NCBI RefSeq assembly: GCF_001192835.1
Contig: NZ_DF968183.1
Span: 372,001-436,000 of the forward strand
Length of the DNA: 64,000 nt
Source: Lentimicrobium saccharophilum
GTDB lineage: Bacteria; Bacteroidota; Bacteroidia; Bacteroidales; Lentimicrobiaceae
Direction: 5' to 3'
Shown: positions 8,543 through 17,175 of the stretch, one piece after another
Layout: the number at the start of each line of letters is the position of its first letter
Position numbering within the stretch: the first letter of the stretch is position 1
Translations under genes and position numbers: made by a program
Notes under the pieces: model-generated
Database searches by the model: none
Told to the model about the DNA's origin: nothing
What the model saw: the letters and a program-made list of their open reading frames with translations, nothing else

Positions 8543-9751
8543 ATGAGAAAAGCCCTTCCGGCAATCCTGGCATTTTTAGTTTCGGTATCTGTTTCAGCGC
8601 AGCCTGACCTCAGAAGGCTGACCGAAAGCAGTTCCATCAACAATCCGGTGATACCAGGCGCCTGGCGTACAGAGGAATATTTCCCCCTTCTTAAAGCGAA
8701 GCATGTGGGAGTAGTTGCAAATCAGACCTCAATGGTCAGAGAACTACACCTGGTTGACTCACTGTTATCTGCCGGCATTAAGGTTGTGAAAGTATTCACC
8801 CCGGAGCACGGCTTCAGAGGCAATGCCGAAGCGGGTGCTTCAATCGGTAATGATTGGGACAGCAGAAGCGGGCTTCCGCTGATTTCACTGTATGGTGACA
8901 GGAAAAAGCCCGGCAAAGCAGAACTGGAAGGTCTGGATATTGTCATTCTTGATCTGCAGGATGTGGGTGCGCGTTTTTATACCTATATTTCGACGATGAC
9001 CTTTATGATGGAGGCCTGTGCCGAAAACAATATCCCGCTGATCATACTTGACCGGCCGAATCCAAACGGATTTTACGTGGATGGGCCTGTCTTAAAACCT
9101 GAGTTCAATTCATTTGTGGGACTTCACCCTGTTCCTGTTGTTCACGGTATGACTATGGCCGAGTACGCCCGCATGGTAAACGGTGAGCGATGGCTTAATA
9201 ACGGAGTTGAGTGTGATTTGACATGGGTAACCTGTAAAGGATATACCCATAAATCAAGGTACAGGCTTCCGGTAAGGCCTTCGCCCAACCTTCCTGAAAT
9301 GGCCTCTGTCTATCTTTACCCTTCACTCTGCTTTTTTGAAGGTACGGTGGTCAGTGTTGGCCGGGGAACTGCATTGCCATTTACCATCATCGGTCATCCG
9401 GATTTCATATCCGGAAACTATACATTTAAACCGGTTCAGATCAAGGGAGTGAGTGAAAACCCTCCGCACAATGGGGTTAACTGTTATGGGTATAACCTCA
9501 GGGAAAGATCTGATGAAATATATGAAAATGGTGGTCTCAGGCTTGAATGGCTGCTGGAAATGTATAAAGAACTTGGCAGTAAGCCGGGCTTTTTTAACAA
9601 CTTTTTCGACAAACTTGCAGGAACCGATGAGTTGCGAATACAAATACAGGCAGGATTGAGCGAAAATAAAATCAGGGAGTCATGGGAAACCGATCTGCAG
9701 AAATTCAAAAAGATCAGGACTAAATATCTGCTTTACCCGGATTTTGAATGA
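8543..9751 (+). CDS. DUF1343 protein, exo-beta-N-acetylmuramidase (NamZ) family
   Basis: Secreted protein of the DUF1343 family, whose characterised members (NamZ of Bacillus subtilis and Tannerella forsythia, GH171) remove terminal MurNAc from peptidoglycan fragments. A signal peptide is visible (about residues 1-19, ending VSAQ). The mature part has the family motifs GVVANQTSMV, FTPEHGFRG (about residue 93), LDLQDVGARFYTYISTM and ILDRPNPNG. The length (402 aa) is that of the family. The exo-muramidase activity is inferred from homology. Together with mpl at 4 kb it hints at peptidoglycan recycling, although the two genes are not linked. Confidence 0.88.
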   Translation: MRKALPAILAFLVSVSVSAQPDLRRLTESSSINNPVIPGAWRTEEYFPLLKAKHVGVVANQTSMVRELHLVDSLLSAGIKVVKVFTPEHGFRGNAEAGASIGNDWDSRSGLPLISLYGDRKKPGKAELEGLDIVILDLQDVGARFYTYISTMTFMMEACAENNIPLIILDRPNPNGFYVDGPVLKPEFNSFVGLHPVPVVHGMTMAEYARMVNGERWLNNGVECDLTWVTCKGYTHKSRYRLPVRPSPNLPEMASVYLYPSLCFFEGTVVSVGRGTALPFTIIGHPDFISGNYTFKPVQIKGVSENPPHNGVNCYGYNLRERSDEIYENGGLRLEWLLEMYKELGSKPGFFNNFFDKLAGTDELRIQIQAGLSENKIRESWETDLQKFKKIRTKYLLYPDFE

Positions 9752-9830
9752 TTAATCCATATTGTTTTTAACGCTGTTATCCCCGGAAATCAGGTCTGCC
9801 TTTTCTGAAATCCTTATCCTTTTAAAGCAA

Positions 9831-9871
9831 AAAGACCTGACAATATTTCTTTTCAGGATTGTCAGGTCTTT
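9831..9871. terminator. Bidirectional terminator between convergent genes
   Basis: AAAGACCTGACAAT (9831-9844) pairs with ATTGTCAGGTCTTT (9858-9871), a perfect 14-bp stem with A/T flanks on both sides. It can serve both the DUF1343 gene and the aminotransferase gene on the other strand. Confidence 0.85.
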
Positions 9872-9923
9872 GCAGGATGATGCACGCGCTTCGCGTGATT
9901 TTTGAATCCGTAATGCGTCGTAG

Positions 9924-11120
9924 TTATTTTCTGCCAGGATAAACCTTCAGGGCTTCTTCCAGACACTTAACTGCGTTGGTAAGGTCTTCCTTTTTAAGCA
10001 CATAGGCGATTCTGGCTTCATTATTACCTAAACCCGGGGTGGCATAAAAGCCCGTTGCGGGCGCCAACATAACGGTTTGCTTTTCATACTCAAATTCTTC
10101 GAGCAACCATTGACAAAACTTATCGGCATCGTCAACCGGCAGGCTGATCACCGAGTAGAAAGCGCCTTTGGGCATAGGGGCAAAAACGCCGGGAATCTGA
10201 TTAAGTTTTTCAATCACCAGGTTACGCCTCGAAATATATTCATCATAAACCTCTTTGAAATATGCCGGCGGCGTATCGAGTGAGGCCTCCCCTATCACCT
10301 GGCCGAGTGAAGGCGGACTTAACCTGGCTTGTGCAAATTTGAGGGCTGTGGCAATGAGTTTTTTATTTTTTGATATCAGGGCACCGATGCGAACTCCACA
10401 TTCGCTGTATCGTTTCGAAACGGAATCCATCAACACGGCATGTTCTTCCAATCCTTCAAGATTCATCACAGAAAAATGCTGATTGCCATCGTAGCAGAAT
10501 TCACGATAGACTTCATCAGCAAAGAGATACAGGTCATGTTTCAGCACGAGTTCCCTCAACTGATAAAGTTCCTCCCTGCTGTAGAGGTAGCCGGTTGGGT
10601 TGTTCGGGTTGCAGACCATAATGGCCCGGGTACGGGGGGTAATTGATTTCTCGAATTCACTGATCGGAGGGAGCGCAAAACCATTGCGGATATCCGAAGT
10701 GATGGGAACCACTTTGATGCCGGCCGCCAGTGCAAAGGCATTGTAATTGGTATAGAAAGGTTCCGGAATAATCACTTCATCTCCCGGGTTCAGGCATACT
10801 TTAAAGGCAAAAGAGATGGCTTCGGAACCTCCGGTAGTAATAATGATATCGTTGTGGTCGATGTCTATCCCGATACCCTGATAGTAGCCGGCCAGTTTGC
10901 GCCTGTAACTCTCATTACCTGCAGAATGGCTGTATTCGATGACTTTCTGATCGAAATTGCGGATTGCTTTCAGAGCTACATCAGGCGTTTGAATGTCAGG
11001 TTGACCTATATTAAGGTGGTATACTTTAACTCCCCTTTTCTTTGCAGCCTCAGCAAAAGGGACCAGTTTTCGGATAGGTGATGCGGGCATCAGGCAGCCG
11101 CGTTCGGAAATTTCAGGCAT
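9924..11120 (-). CDS. PLP-dependent aminotransferase, aspartate aminotransferase type (class I/II)
   Basis: Fold-type I aminotransferase of 398 aa that probably transfers the amino group of aspartate or a related amino acid to 2-oxoglutarate. Visible hallmarks are NIGQPDIQTP near residue 38, the ITTGGSEAI PLP-phosphate loop, CNPNNPTGYLY (about 175), FADEVYREF and the Schiff-base lysine in DSVSKRYSECGVRIG (about residue 240). The ATG at 11120 follows an excellent promoter by about 46 nt. The exact amino-acid preference cannot be read from the sequence. The gene is monocistronic and ends in a shared terminator. Confidence 0.88.
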   Translation of the reverse strand: MPEISERGCLMPASPIRKLVPFAEAAKKRGVKVYHLNIGQPDIQTPDVALKAIRNFDQKVIEYSHSAGNESYRRKLAGYYQGIGIDIDHNDIIITTGGSEAISFAFKVCLNPGDEVIIPEPFYTNYNAFALAAGIKVVPITSDIRNGFALPPISEFEKSITPRTRAIMVCNPNNPTGYLYSREELYQLRELVLKHDLYLFADEVYREFCYDGNQHFSVMNLEGLEEHAVLMDSVSKRYSECGVRIGALISKNKKLIATALKFAQARLSPPSLGQVIGEASLDTPPAYFKEVYDEYISRRNLVIEKLNQIPGVFAPMPKGAFYSVISLPVDDADKFCQWLLEEFEYEKQTVMLAPATGFYATPGLGNNEARIAYVLKKEDLTNAVKCLEEALKVYPGRK

Positions 11121-11166
11121 AGTTTTATCGTTTTTATTGACTTCTTGTCTTTGTCAAAATCCGGAA

Positions 11167-11197
11167 CAAAGGTAGAAGCAAAATTCAGAGTTCCAAA
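11167..11197 (-). promoter_or_regulatory. Promoter of the aspartate-type aminotransferase gene
   Basis: On the minus strand TTTG (11197-11194) is followed after 19 nt by TACCTTTG (11174-11167), a full match to TTTG-N19-TAnnTTTG. It is one of the best promoters in the window. Confidence 0.75.
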
Positions 11198-11239
11198 GAA
11201 ACACCTGAGGATTATTTACAGTCAAACCTTTCTTCCGAT

Positions 11240-11267
11240 AAAAAGAAATGGCCGGAAATTCCGGCCA
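11240..11267 (-). terminator. Terminator of the DUF1573 gene
   Basis: TGGCCGGAA and TTCCGGCCA form a 9-bp stem (11249-11267). On the minus strand it is followed by a T-rich stretch, 23 nt after the DUF1573 stop. Confidence 0.75.
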
Positions 11268-11289
11268 CTCAGAAAAAAATGTTCATTAG

Positions 11290-11760
11290 TTATTTCGCAA
11301 CAGGAGCGGCACCCGAAGTCATTGCTTTTTCGGGAACTGCGCTTTCCTCGGTCTTTTTGACGATGCTACCTGAAATTCTCAGCACAACCGGCGAGTTTTT
11401 CGCATTTGAAAGAACAGTAACAGACTTGTTGATGGGTCCCATGCGGTTAGTGTCATATTTTACCTTGATGGTTTCCTTTTTACCGGGCAGGATGGGCTCT
11501 CTGGGCCAGCTGGGAACTGTACATCCGCATGAAGACCTGACGCTTGAAAGAATCAGTGGTTCTTTGCCGGTATTGGTAAATTCAAATTCACAATTTCCGT
11601 CTCCGCCAACAAATAAGGTTCCGTAATCGTGAACGGTTTTGTTAAAGGTAATTTCCGCAGCATTGGGATTAACTGACGGAGTTTCCTGCTTTGCATCCTG
11701 AGCATTTAATGTAAGGCAGGCTGCAAAAAAGACTGCCATTATTGTAATTGACCTTTTCAT
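11290..11760 (-). CDS. DUF1573 secreted protein
   Basis: A 156-aa exported protein with a signal peptide (MKRSITIMAVFFAACLTLNAQ) and one DUF1573 domain, an immunoglobulin-like beta fold. The domain motif FNKTVHDYGTLFVGGDG-CEFEFTNTG leads to the conserved SSCGCTVPSWP with its paired cysteines (about residues 84-95). The family is abundant in Bacteroidota and found in envelope fractions; its biochemical role is not established. The gene has its own -7 box (11809-11816) and terminator and is alone on its transcript. Confidence 0.9.
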   Translation of the reverse strand: MKRSITIMAVFFAACLTLNAQDAKQETPSVNPNAAEITFNKTVHDYGTLFVGGDGNCEFEFTNTGKEPLILSSVRSSCGCTVPSWPREPILPGKKETIKVKYDTNRMGPINKSVTVLSNAKNSPVVLRISGSIVKKTEESAVPEKAMTSGAAPVAK

Positions 11761-11808
11761 TGCTGAAATTTTAGTTTATGTTGAATGATGAAGTCCTGTT
11801 AGAAAGGA

Positions 11809-11816
11809 CAAAATTA
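11809..11816 (-). promoter_or_regulatory. -7 box of the DUF1573 gene
   Basis: The minus strand reads TAATTTTG (TAnnTTTG), giving a leader of about 43 nt. Confidence 0.55.
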
Positions 11817-11953
11817 ACTATAATAATTCAGGGTAGTCAAGAAAATTGAACTTTTTATTAATTATCAAAGATTATGCCATTGGAAAAGCAATCGACATTT
11901 TCTTTTCCGGCCCGAAAAATTGTCTTTTCTTTACTGCGTTAATCTCTAACATC

Positions 11954-12466
11954 ATGAAAAGTCATTTGATTTTAGCATGTATTTTATTGTCAGCATTGGC
12001 AATTGTATCATGCCGGAGCAGTAAAACCTCCAAAACCGGAAATATGGAAGAGAAGCCACAAATGGTGGCATCACCACAGGCAATTATATATAAAACCAGG
12101 GGCGATTATTTTCTTCACGTTCCGGTAACCCTTTCTGAAGACAGGAAGTCCCTGCTGGCCTATCCGGCACCGCAGGATGTTTTTTCCGGAGGTGATCTGG
12201 CATATCCTGTCCGGCTTGAAAATGGATACCTGCTCGACAGACGGGGCATCAGCCCGTCGAGTGCGTTCATCAAACTGACCTATTATGAGTACAGCAGACT
12301 GGGAAAGACTCCCACTGCAGAAGAAATTATGAAAATGATTCTGGATGATGATCCGTTCACCATAATGTACCAATGCGGCCCCAAACACACTTTCAGGGAT
12401 ATTGAAAGTGAACTTAACGCCGTCATCCTTGACGGGAAAGAAGTTAATTTTAAAAAACTGAAATAA
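11954..12466 (+). CDS. Small lipoprotein of unknown function
   Basis: A 170-aa predicted lipoprotein. The ATG at 11954 is chosen because it places a classical lipoprotein signal (KSHLILACILLSALAIVSC) at the N-terminus; the longer frame from 11846 would bury it. The cysteine at residue 20 is followed by RSSK. The mature part is mixed alpha/beta, with no motif I recognise and a lysine-rich C-terminus. It is not linked to a gene of known function. No clear promoter or terminator was identified. Confidence 0.65.
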   Translation: MKSHLILACILLSALAIVSCRSSKTSKTGNMEEKPQMVASPQAIIYKTRGDYFLHVPVTLSEDRKSLLAYPAPQDVFSGGDLAYPVRLENGYLLDRRGISPSSAFIKLTYYEYSRLGKTPTAEEIMKMILDDDPFTIMYQCGPKHTFRDIESELNAVILDGKEVNFKKLK

Positions 12467-12880
12467 AAGCACTCGTATTCCTTTATACTGGCTAAGGGAA
12501 TGAATCCTTTTTGAATGCTGATCAGCATTCGTTGTGCTTTGGTTTGATATAGTCTTTGCAGTTGATTAAATTCAAATGACGAGAGAACCTCATATTGGCA
12601 GCTTGAAATGTAAAATACTGATTATCAATTGAGATACTTTATTCAGAATTAAAATCTCATTAAATTGAAATACCCGTGCCAGGTGGCTGAAGGGGCCTAA
12701 TGATTAAATACCTATTTTTGCACATCCTAACGACAGGGGGTAAATTGATGATTTCAATGATATTGATGTCACTTTTTGGTAAATATTTGTCTCCGCTACA
12801 GCAAACTTTTTTATTCGCTACATGTTCTTGTGCTGTTTTGCTCATTTACCAAAACCCATTATTAACAAAACCAGTTAAAA
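12467..12880. other. Intergenic region before the DAK2-DegV gene
   Basis: About 414 bp with little coding potential. It contains a perfect 18-bp palindrome GAATGCTGATCAGCATTC (12513-12530) near the end of the lipoprotein transcript, without a T-run; a perfect -7 box (12713-12720); and a short hydrophobic ORF (12748-12888) that overlaps the TTG start of the next gene. No RNA gene was recognised. Confidence 0.55.
12713..12720 (+). promoter_or_regulatory. -7 box upstream of the DAK2-DegV gene
   Basis: TATTTTTG matches TAnnTTTG. Transcription from about 12726 would give a leader of roughly 155 nt containing the small ORF 12748-12888. Confidence 0.55.
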
Positions 12881-12888
12881 TTGAATAA
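12748..12888 (+). CDS. Possible short leader ORF (46 codons), hydrophobic
   Basis: The frame starts with ATG 12748 (MISMILMSLFGKYL) and ends at TAA 12886-12888, overlapping the TTG start of the next gene by 8 nt. It encodes a hydrophobic peptide with no recognised family. It could be a translated leader that couples to the weak TTG start, or simply noise; there is no independent support. Confidence 0.25.
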   Translation: MISMILMSLFGKYLSPLQQTFLFATCSCAVLLIYQNPLLTKPVKIE

Positions 12889-14692
12889 GAACACTAAATC
12901 ATTAACGGAACTTGATGGCAAGACGCTCTATTACAGTTTCCTTGCCGGAGCGCAGAAGATTTTCGAAAACCAGGTTCTGATCAACAAAATAAATGTTTTT
13001 CCGGTTGCCGATGCAGATACCGGAACCAATCTGGCCTCAACCATGCGGTCGATTGTTGACAGTCCAATTCCCACCGCTGACCTCAAAATGACAGCTGCTG
13101 CCCTGGCCGATGCTGCGCTTACAGGTGCAAGGGGAAACTCAGGGATTATTTTTGCCCAGTTTGTTTACGGTTTCAGCAATGAAATTCAGAAGCATGAAAC
13201 CGTGAGTGTGGAAACATTCGCCGAAGTGGTCAAAAAGGCTGTAACCTATGCCTATGAAGCGATTGCCAATCCCATTGAGGGAACCATGATTACCGTAATC
13301 CGGGAATGGGCTGAGTTTATCTATATCCTCAAAGACTCCATCAAGGATTTTATTGAACTGCTTGCCCAGGCCTATCTGAAGGCACTCGAATCATTGCAGG
13401 CCACTACGGGACAACTAGCTGTGCTTAAGAAATCCAATGTGGTGGATGCCGGTGCCAAAGGATTTGTGGTTTTCCTGCAGGGCATGGTTGAATTTGTTAA
13501 TGCCGGTGAACTCCGGAAGTTGCTTTCAGGACGTGAAACGGTTGTAATCGCCGATTCAGAAGTTGTTTCGCATGATGTGATTACCTACCGTTATTGCACC
13601 GAAGCCATGCTTGTTACTGACGAAAAGAAAAAGCCCGACCTTCAGATGATACGTAAGGGAATTGCCCATATGGGTGACTCCATGGTTGTAGCCGGATCTG
13701 CCAGGAAGATGCGGGTACATATACACACCGATCATCCGGCCAAGGTAATGAAGGTGCTTTCCAAATACGGATCAATCTCCTTTCAGAAGGTGGACGATAT
13801 GGTCATGCAACAGGAAATCGCAACAAATCCGAAGTTTCCGGTTGCCATCGTCACCGATTCAACCTGCGATATACCGCAAGAACTGATTGAAAGATATCAG
13901 CTACAGGTTGTTCCTTTGAGTGTGCATTTCGGGGAGAACTATTTCCTCGACAGGCTGACGATCCTGCCGGCCCAGTTCTATTCAATGATCGACAAAGCCC
14001 CGGCTTACCCATCGACAGCGCAACCGGCTTACAAAGATTTCTTCAACAGGTATTCCTATCTGGCCAGCCATTATGATTCAATCATCGGCATCCATATCAG
14101 TGCATCTATGAGCGGGACCTGGAGCAACAGCTCCAAAGCCTCTCATGCGGTAGCTGAACACAGCGGAAAGAAGATCAGTGTCCTTAACTCAAAGCGTCTT
14201 TCCAGCGGATTGGGCCTGATTGTGCTCAGGGCGGCCAAAGCGCTCGAAAACGGGGCAACCCATGATGAAATTGTTTCTAAAATGGATACCTGGTCCAACA
14301 ATACCAAAATTCTGGTTTCATCAAAAACCATTAAGTATATGGTGAAAAGTGGCAGGGTTAGCTATACCAAGGGATTGATCGGATCGCTGCTGAACCTGAA
14401 GCCAATTGTAACCATCAACAATGAGGGCCGTTCGGAGGCATTCGGCAAGCCTTTTACAGAAAAGGGAAGCATGGAACTGGTGATTGCAAAGATCAGGAGT
14501 ATGGCTTCGGAGCGGAAAATCTGGGGCTACTCCATTTCCCACGCCCGCAACCTCAGCACTGCCAACTGGTATGCTGACCGGATGCGGGAGATTTGCGGAC
14601 TTGAACCCGAGTTTATCAATGATGCATCTCCTGTACTCGGAGTTAATGTTGGCCCAGGCGTGGTCGCCCTTTCGGTGATGTTCGAAGATTAG
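12881..14692 (+). CDS. DAK2-domain / DegV-domain fusion protein (FakA-FakB-like)
   Basis: A 603-aa fusion. The N-terminal part is a DAK2 kinase domain with the nucleotide/metal motif FPVADADTGTNL (about residues 40-51) and ALTGARGNSGII (about 79-90); from about residue 318 follows a DegV domain (VAIVTDSTCDIP, then HISASMSGTW). In Firmicutes these are separate proteins, FakA (fatty-acid kinase) and FakB (fatty-acid carrier), which phosphorylate exogenous fatty acids. The fusion probably joins kinase and acyl-binding carrier, but the substrate is inferred. The start is TTG at 12881: an in-frame stop lies just upstream (12863) and the next ATG would remove the kinase motif. Confidence 0.85.
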   Translation: MNKNTKSLTELDGKTLYYSFLAGAQKIFENQVLINKINVFPVADADTGTNLASTMRSIVDSPIPTADLKMTAAALADAALTGARGNSGIIFAQFVYGFSNEIQKHETVSVETFAEVVKKAVTYAYEAIANPIEGTMITVIREWAEFIYILKDSIKDFIELLAQAYLKALESLQATTGQLAVLKKSNVVDAGAKGFVVFLQGMVEFVNAGELRKLLSGRETVVIADSEVVSHDVITYRYCTEAMLVTDEKKKPDLQMIRKGIAHMGDSMVVAGSARKMRVHIHTDHPAKVMKVLSKYGSISFQKVDDMVMQQEIATNPKFPVAIVTDSTCDIPQELIERYQLQVVPLSVHFGENYFLDRLTILPAQFYSMIDKAPAYPSTAQPAYKDFFNRYSYLASHYDSIIGIHISASMSGTWSNSSKASHAVAEHSGKKISVLNSKRLSSGLGLIVLRAAKALENGATHDEIVSKMDTWSNNTKILVSSKTIKYMVKSGRVSYTKGLIGSLLNLKPIVTINNEGRSEAFGKPFTEKGSMELVIAKIRSMASERKIWGYSISHARNLSTANWYADRMREICGLEPEFINDASPVLGVNVGPGVVALSVMFED

Positions 14693-14723
14693 GATTCCCT
14701 GCTTCAGAAGGCAAAACAACACA

Positions 14724-14758
14724 AACCGGATACTTCAATGAGTATCTGGTTTTTTTTG
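14724..14758 (+). terminator. Terminator of the DAK2-DegV gene
   Basis: AACCGGATACT (14724-14734) pairs with AGTATCTGGTT (14741-14751) with one G-T pair, followed by a long T-run. Confidence 0.85.
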
Positions 14759-14765
14759 TGTTTTT

Positions 14766-15230
14766 TCACTGGTGAAAACCCGGTGACAGAATTTCGGTCA
14801 TCCTGAAATGCTCATAATCGTCATGCCTGAAAGGATAATCCCAACAACCAAGCCGATGGCGGACTTTTCCTCCGAATCCTGTTTTAAAGCGATAAAGCCC
14901 GTACATCGGGTTGGCCGGATCAGGGTTGCTGCTGATCCCAAACAGGTCATATTCGGAACAGCCCATCTGCTGAGCATATTGTATGGCATTCCACTGTAAA
15001 AGGTATGGAGCCATCATTTCACGGTGATGTGAAGCGGAAGCGCCGTAAAGATATGTTGCCCTGCTCTGTGAAAGTGCCAGAAACATGCCGGCTAAAGGCG
15101 TTCCGTTGATCTCTGCCAGCAGTAGCTTTATTTCAGCCGGAGAAATAGTATCTTCGGCATCGGTTGAGAGTACCTGGTGAAAATAATCCTTCTCTTGAAC
15201 TGCAATACGATTTCTTTTTACAGTCTGATT
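14766..15230 (-). pseudogene. FemAB-family gene, C-terminal fragment (cut by an IS4 element)
   Basis: This is the 3' part (about 154 codons counting the target-site copy) of a FemAB/GNAT-fold gene whose 5' part lies at 16528-17175. The residues NQT at its upstream edge are the target duplication; beyond them the text continues VKRNRIAVQEKDYF, and motifs such as GASASHHREMMAPYLLQW and GCSEYDLFGI are typical of the second acyltransferase lobe of FemAB-like peptidoglycan/lipid II aminoacyltransferases. The IS end happens to supply an in-frame ATG (15231-15233), but no promoter reading into it was seen. Removing the IS plus one target copy restores a 367-aa frame. Confidence 0.85.
15222..15230 (+). 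repeat. Left target-site duplication of the IS4-family element
   Basis: AGTCTGATT, repeated exactly at 16528-16536 on the other side of the element. Confidence 0.85.
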
Positions 15231-16527
15231 CATTAGTGTCCACTAAATTTTAACCAACGTTCTTTGAAATCCTTGACAGATCACGCTTTCAGAGCTTTTT
15301 GAGCTGGGAACGATTTGAATTGATTAGGTTTGCCGCAAAACCTGCAAACCATGAATCAAGGGAAATATGTTTTTGCTCAAATTGTAGAATTATTGCCGTA
15401 CAAAGTGTTTGACAAGTATGTTAGCAAGTATCACGGCAACAAGCATGTACGGCATTTTAGTTGCTGGAACCAGTTGCTTTGTATGGTATTCGGCCAACTT
15501 ACCAACCGGGATAGTTTGAGAGACTTGATTGTTGCAATCAATGCACATGGAGGCAAATCATATCACTTAGGTTTTGGGAAAAGTGTAACCCGGAGCAATC
15601 TGGCAAAAGCCAATGAAAAAAGGGATTACCGGATCTTTGAAGAATTTGCCTACCATCTGGTTGCCATAGCCCGTAAACAAAGACAAAATCATGACTTTAA
15701 GATTAAGGGACAGGTTTATGCTTTTGACTCTACCACCATTGACTTGTGTTTGAATGTCTTCTGGTGGGCTAAATTCCGCAAGCGAAAAGGAGGAATCAAA
15801 CTGAATACACTGTTTGATGTCACAACCCAGATACCAGCATTTGTGCATGTCTCTGTGGCCGGGGCTCATGATGTAAACGCAATGGATATGCTTGTTTATG
15901 AGCCTGAAGCCTATTATATCTTTGATCGGGGCTATGTTGATTTTGAAAGACTCTACCGAATTACCCGGCATTCTGCATATTTTGTTGTCAGAGCAAAAAC
16001 GAACCTTTGCTTTAAGCGTTTGTATTCGTTAAAAAGCAACAAAGAAACTGGGGTAAAAAGCGATCAAATCGGCAAGCTTACCGGCTTTTATGTATCCAAA
16101 GACTATCCTGAAAAACTCCGCAGGGTCAAGTTCTACGACAAAGAATCAGACAGGACTTTTGTTTTTCTTTCAAACAACTTTGAACTATCAGCCGAGGAGA
16201 TTGCTTTCCTATACAAAAACCGATGGCAGATTGAGTTATTCTTCAAGTGGATCAAACAACATCTGAAGATCAAAGCATTCTGGGGTATAACAGAAAACGC
16301 TGTGCGTATTCAAGTATATTCGGCCATCATTTCATATTGTCTGGTCTCCATTGTTGGTTCCAGCTTGAAAATTGAACGGTCAACCTACGAAATTCTACAG
16401 GTATTGGGCATATCGTTACTAGACAAAACTCCTGTTAATGAGCTATTTAAAAACGTGAACTACCAAGATGTCAAAGAACCATTTTATAACCAACTGTCCC
16501 TCAGGCTAATTTAAGTGGACAGTAATG
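15231..16527 (+). mobile_element. IS4-family insertion sequence, 1297 bp, complete
   Basis: The ends are imperfect inverted repeats: left CATTAGTGTCCACTAAATTT, right (reverse complement) CATTACTGTCCACTTAAATT. It carries one transposase gene and is flanked by the 9-bp direct repeat AGTCTGATT. All parts appear intact, so the insertion may be recent. Confidence 0.9.
15351..16514 (+). CDS. IS4-family transposase
   Basis: DDE transposase of 387 aa that catalyses cut-and-paste movement of the element. An N-terminal DUF4372-like domain (about residues 5-75) precedes the DDE_Tnp_1 catalytic domain: first Asp in AFDSTTID, second Asp in IFDRGYVDFERL, and the IS4 signature Y-(2)-R-(3)-E-(6)-K in YKNRWQIELFFKWIK (about residues 284-298). 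The ATG at 15351 is preferred over a TTG 21 bases upstream, which overlaps the -7 box TAGGTTTG at 15325-15332. No frameshift or stop is seen. Confidence 0.92.
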   Translation: MNQGKYVFAQIVELLPYKVFDKYVSKYHGNKHVRHFSCWNQLLCMVFGQLTNRDSLRDLIVAINAHGGKSYHLGFGKSVTRSNLAKANEKRDYRIFEEFAYHLVAIARKQRQNHDFKIKGQVYAFDSTTIDLCLNVFWWAKFRKRKGGIKLNTLFDVTTQIPAFVHVSVAGAHDVNAMDMLVYEPEAYYIFDRGYVDFERLYRITRHSAYFVVRAKTNLCFKRLYSLKSNKETGVKSDQIGKLTGFYVSKDYPEKLRRVKFYDKESDRTFVFLSNNFELSAEEIAFLYKNRWQIELFFKWIKQHLKIKAFWGITENAVRIQVYSAIISYCLVSIVGSSLKIERSTYEILQVLGISLLDKTPVNELFKNVNYQDVKEPFYNQLSLRLI

Positions 16528-16536
16528 AGTCTGATT
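16528..16536 (+). repeat. Right target-site duplication of the IS4-family element
   Basis: AGTCTGATT, identical to 15222-15230. On the minus strand it encodes the NQT residues of the interrupted gene. Confidence 0.85.
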
Positions 16537-17175
16537 ATAAAGATAATACCACTTATCGAGGTCCTGCTCGCCTGACAGCCTGATGCTGATTTTCTTCCTT
16601 TGCGACAAGCGGATATTGTATCTGGTCTTGGGTTTCATTTTGCCCAGCATAACCGCAGGATCTTTCTCCAATGGAAGTATAACCGTATTGGAAGGCAAAA
16701 TATTGGTAGGTGATTTTCTGAGATTCCAGTTTTTGGTGCCGAAATTCATACGCATCTCCTGTATGGGAGTGTCAGGCAGGTCATACCAGGGCTGATCGGT
16801 TGCCGGCTGTCCGGTCCAGAAAGATGGCCAGTTGAGGTCGAAACGGATGACAAAGCATGCTTCAGGCAGATATTCGCGGAGCGCTTCCGAAAGTTCTTCG
16901 AGCCATGCACCCTGATGCTCCTGCTCAGGGACAATCTCCGGACCATAAGGGGCATAGGCTATCACCCCACCTGATTGTAACTCTCTCAGAAGAATAAGAA
17001 TATCTCCCTGATGAATCCAATAGCCCGGCCGGCCGGGATCTGACTCAAAAATATCAAACGGGGCAGGATACCATCCCGTATTGTTTTTAAACTTTGCCCA
17101 GAATGCAGTCTGTTGCAAAATGCGCGTGGGAATGATCGCTCCTGTATCTTTGGGAGTAACTTTCAGTAAGTTCAT
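16528..17175 (-). pseudogene. FemAB-family gene, N-terminal fragment (cut by an IS4 element)
   Basis: The first 216 codons of a FemAB-like aminoacyltransferase gene, a family that adds amino acids to lipid II or related acceptors. The start MNLLKVTPKDTGAIIP, the motif QQTAFWAKFKNNTGW (about residues 22-36) and the YAPYGPEIVPEQ segment are typical of the first lobe. At the insertion the frame runs on for eight IS-encoded residues (HYCPLKLA) and stops at 16501. Loss of the second lobe should inactivate it. Upstream is a consensus promoter with an unusually long leader of about 250 nt. Confidence 0.85.

Noticed and set aside
12672-12715. Stretch resembling part of a tRNA (CCAGGTGGCTGAAGG)
   Set aside because: No cloverleaf can be drawn: no matching acceptor arm, T-arm or anticodon stem.
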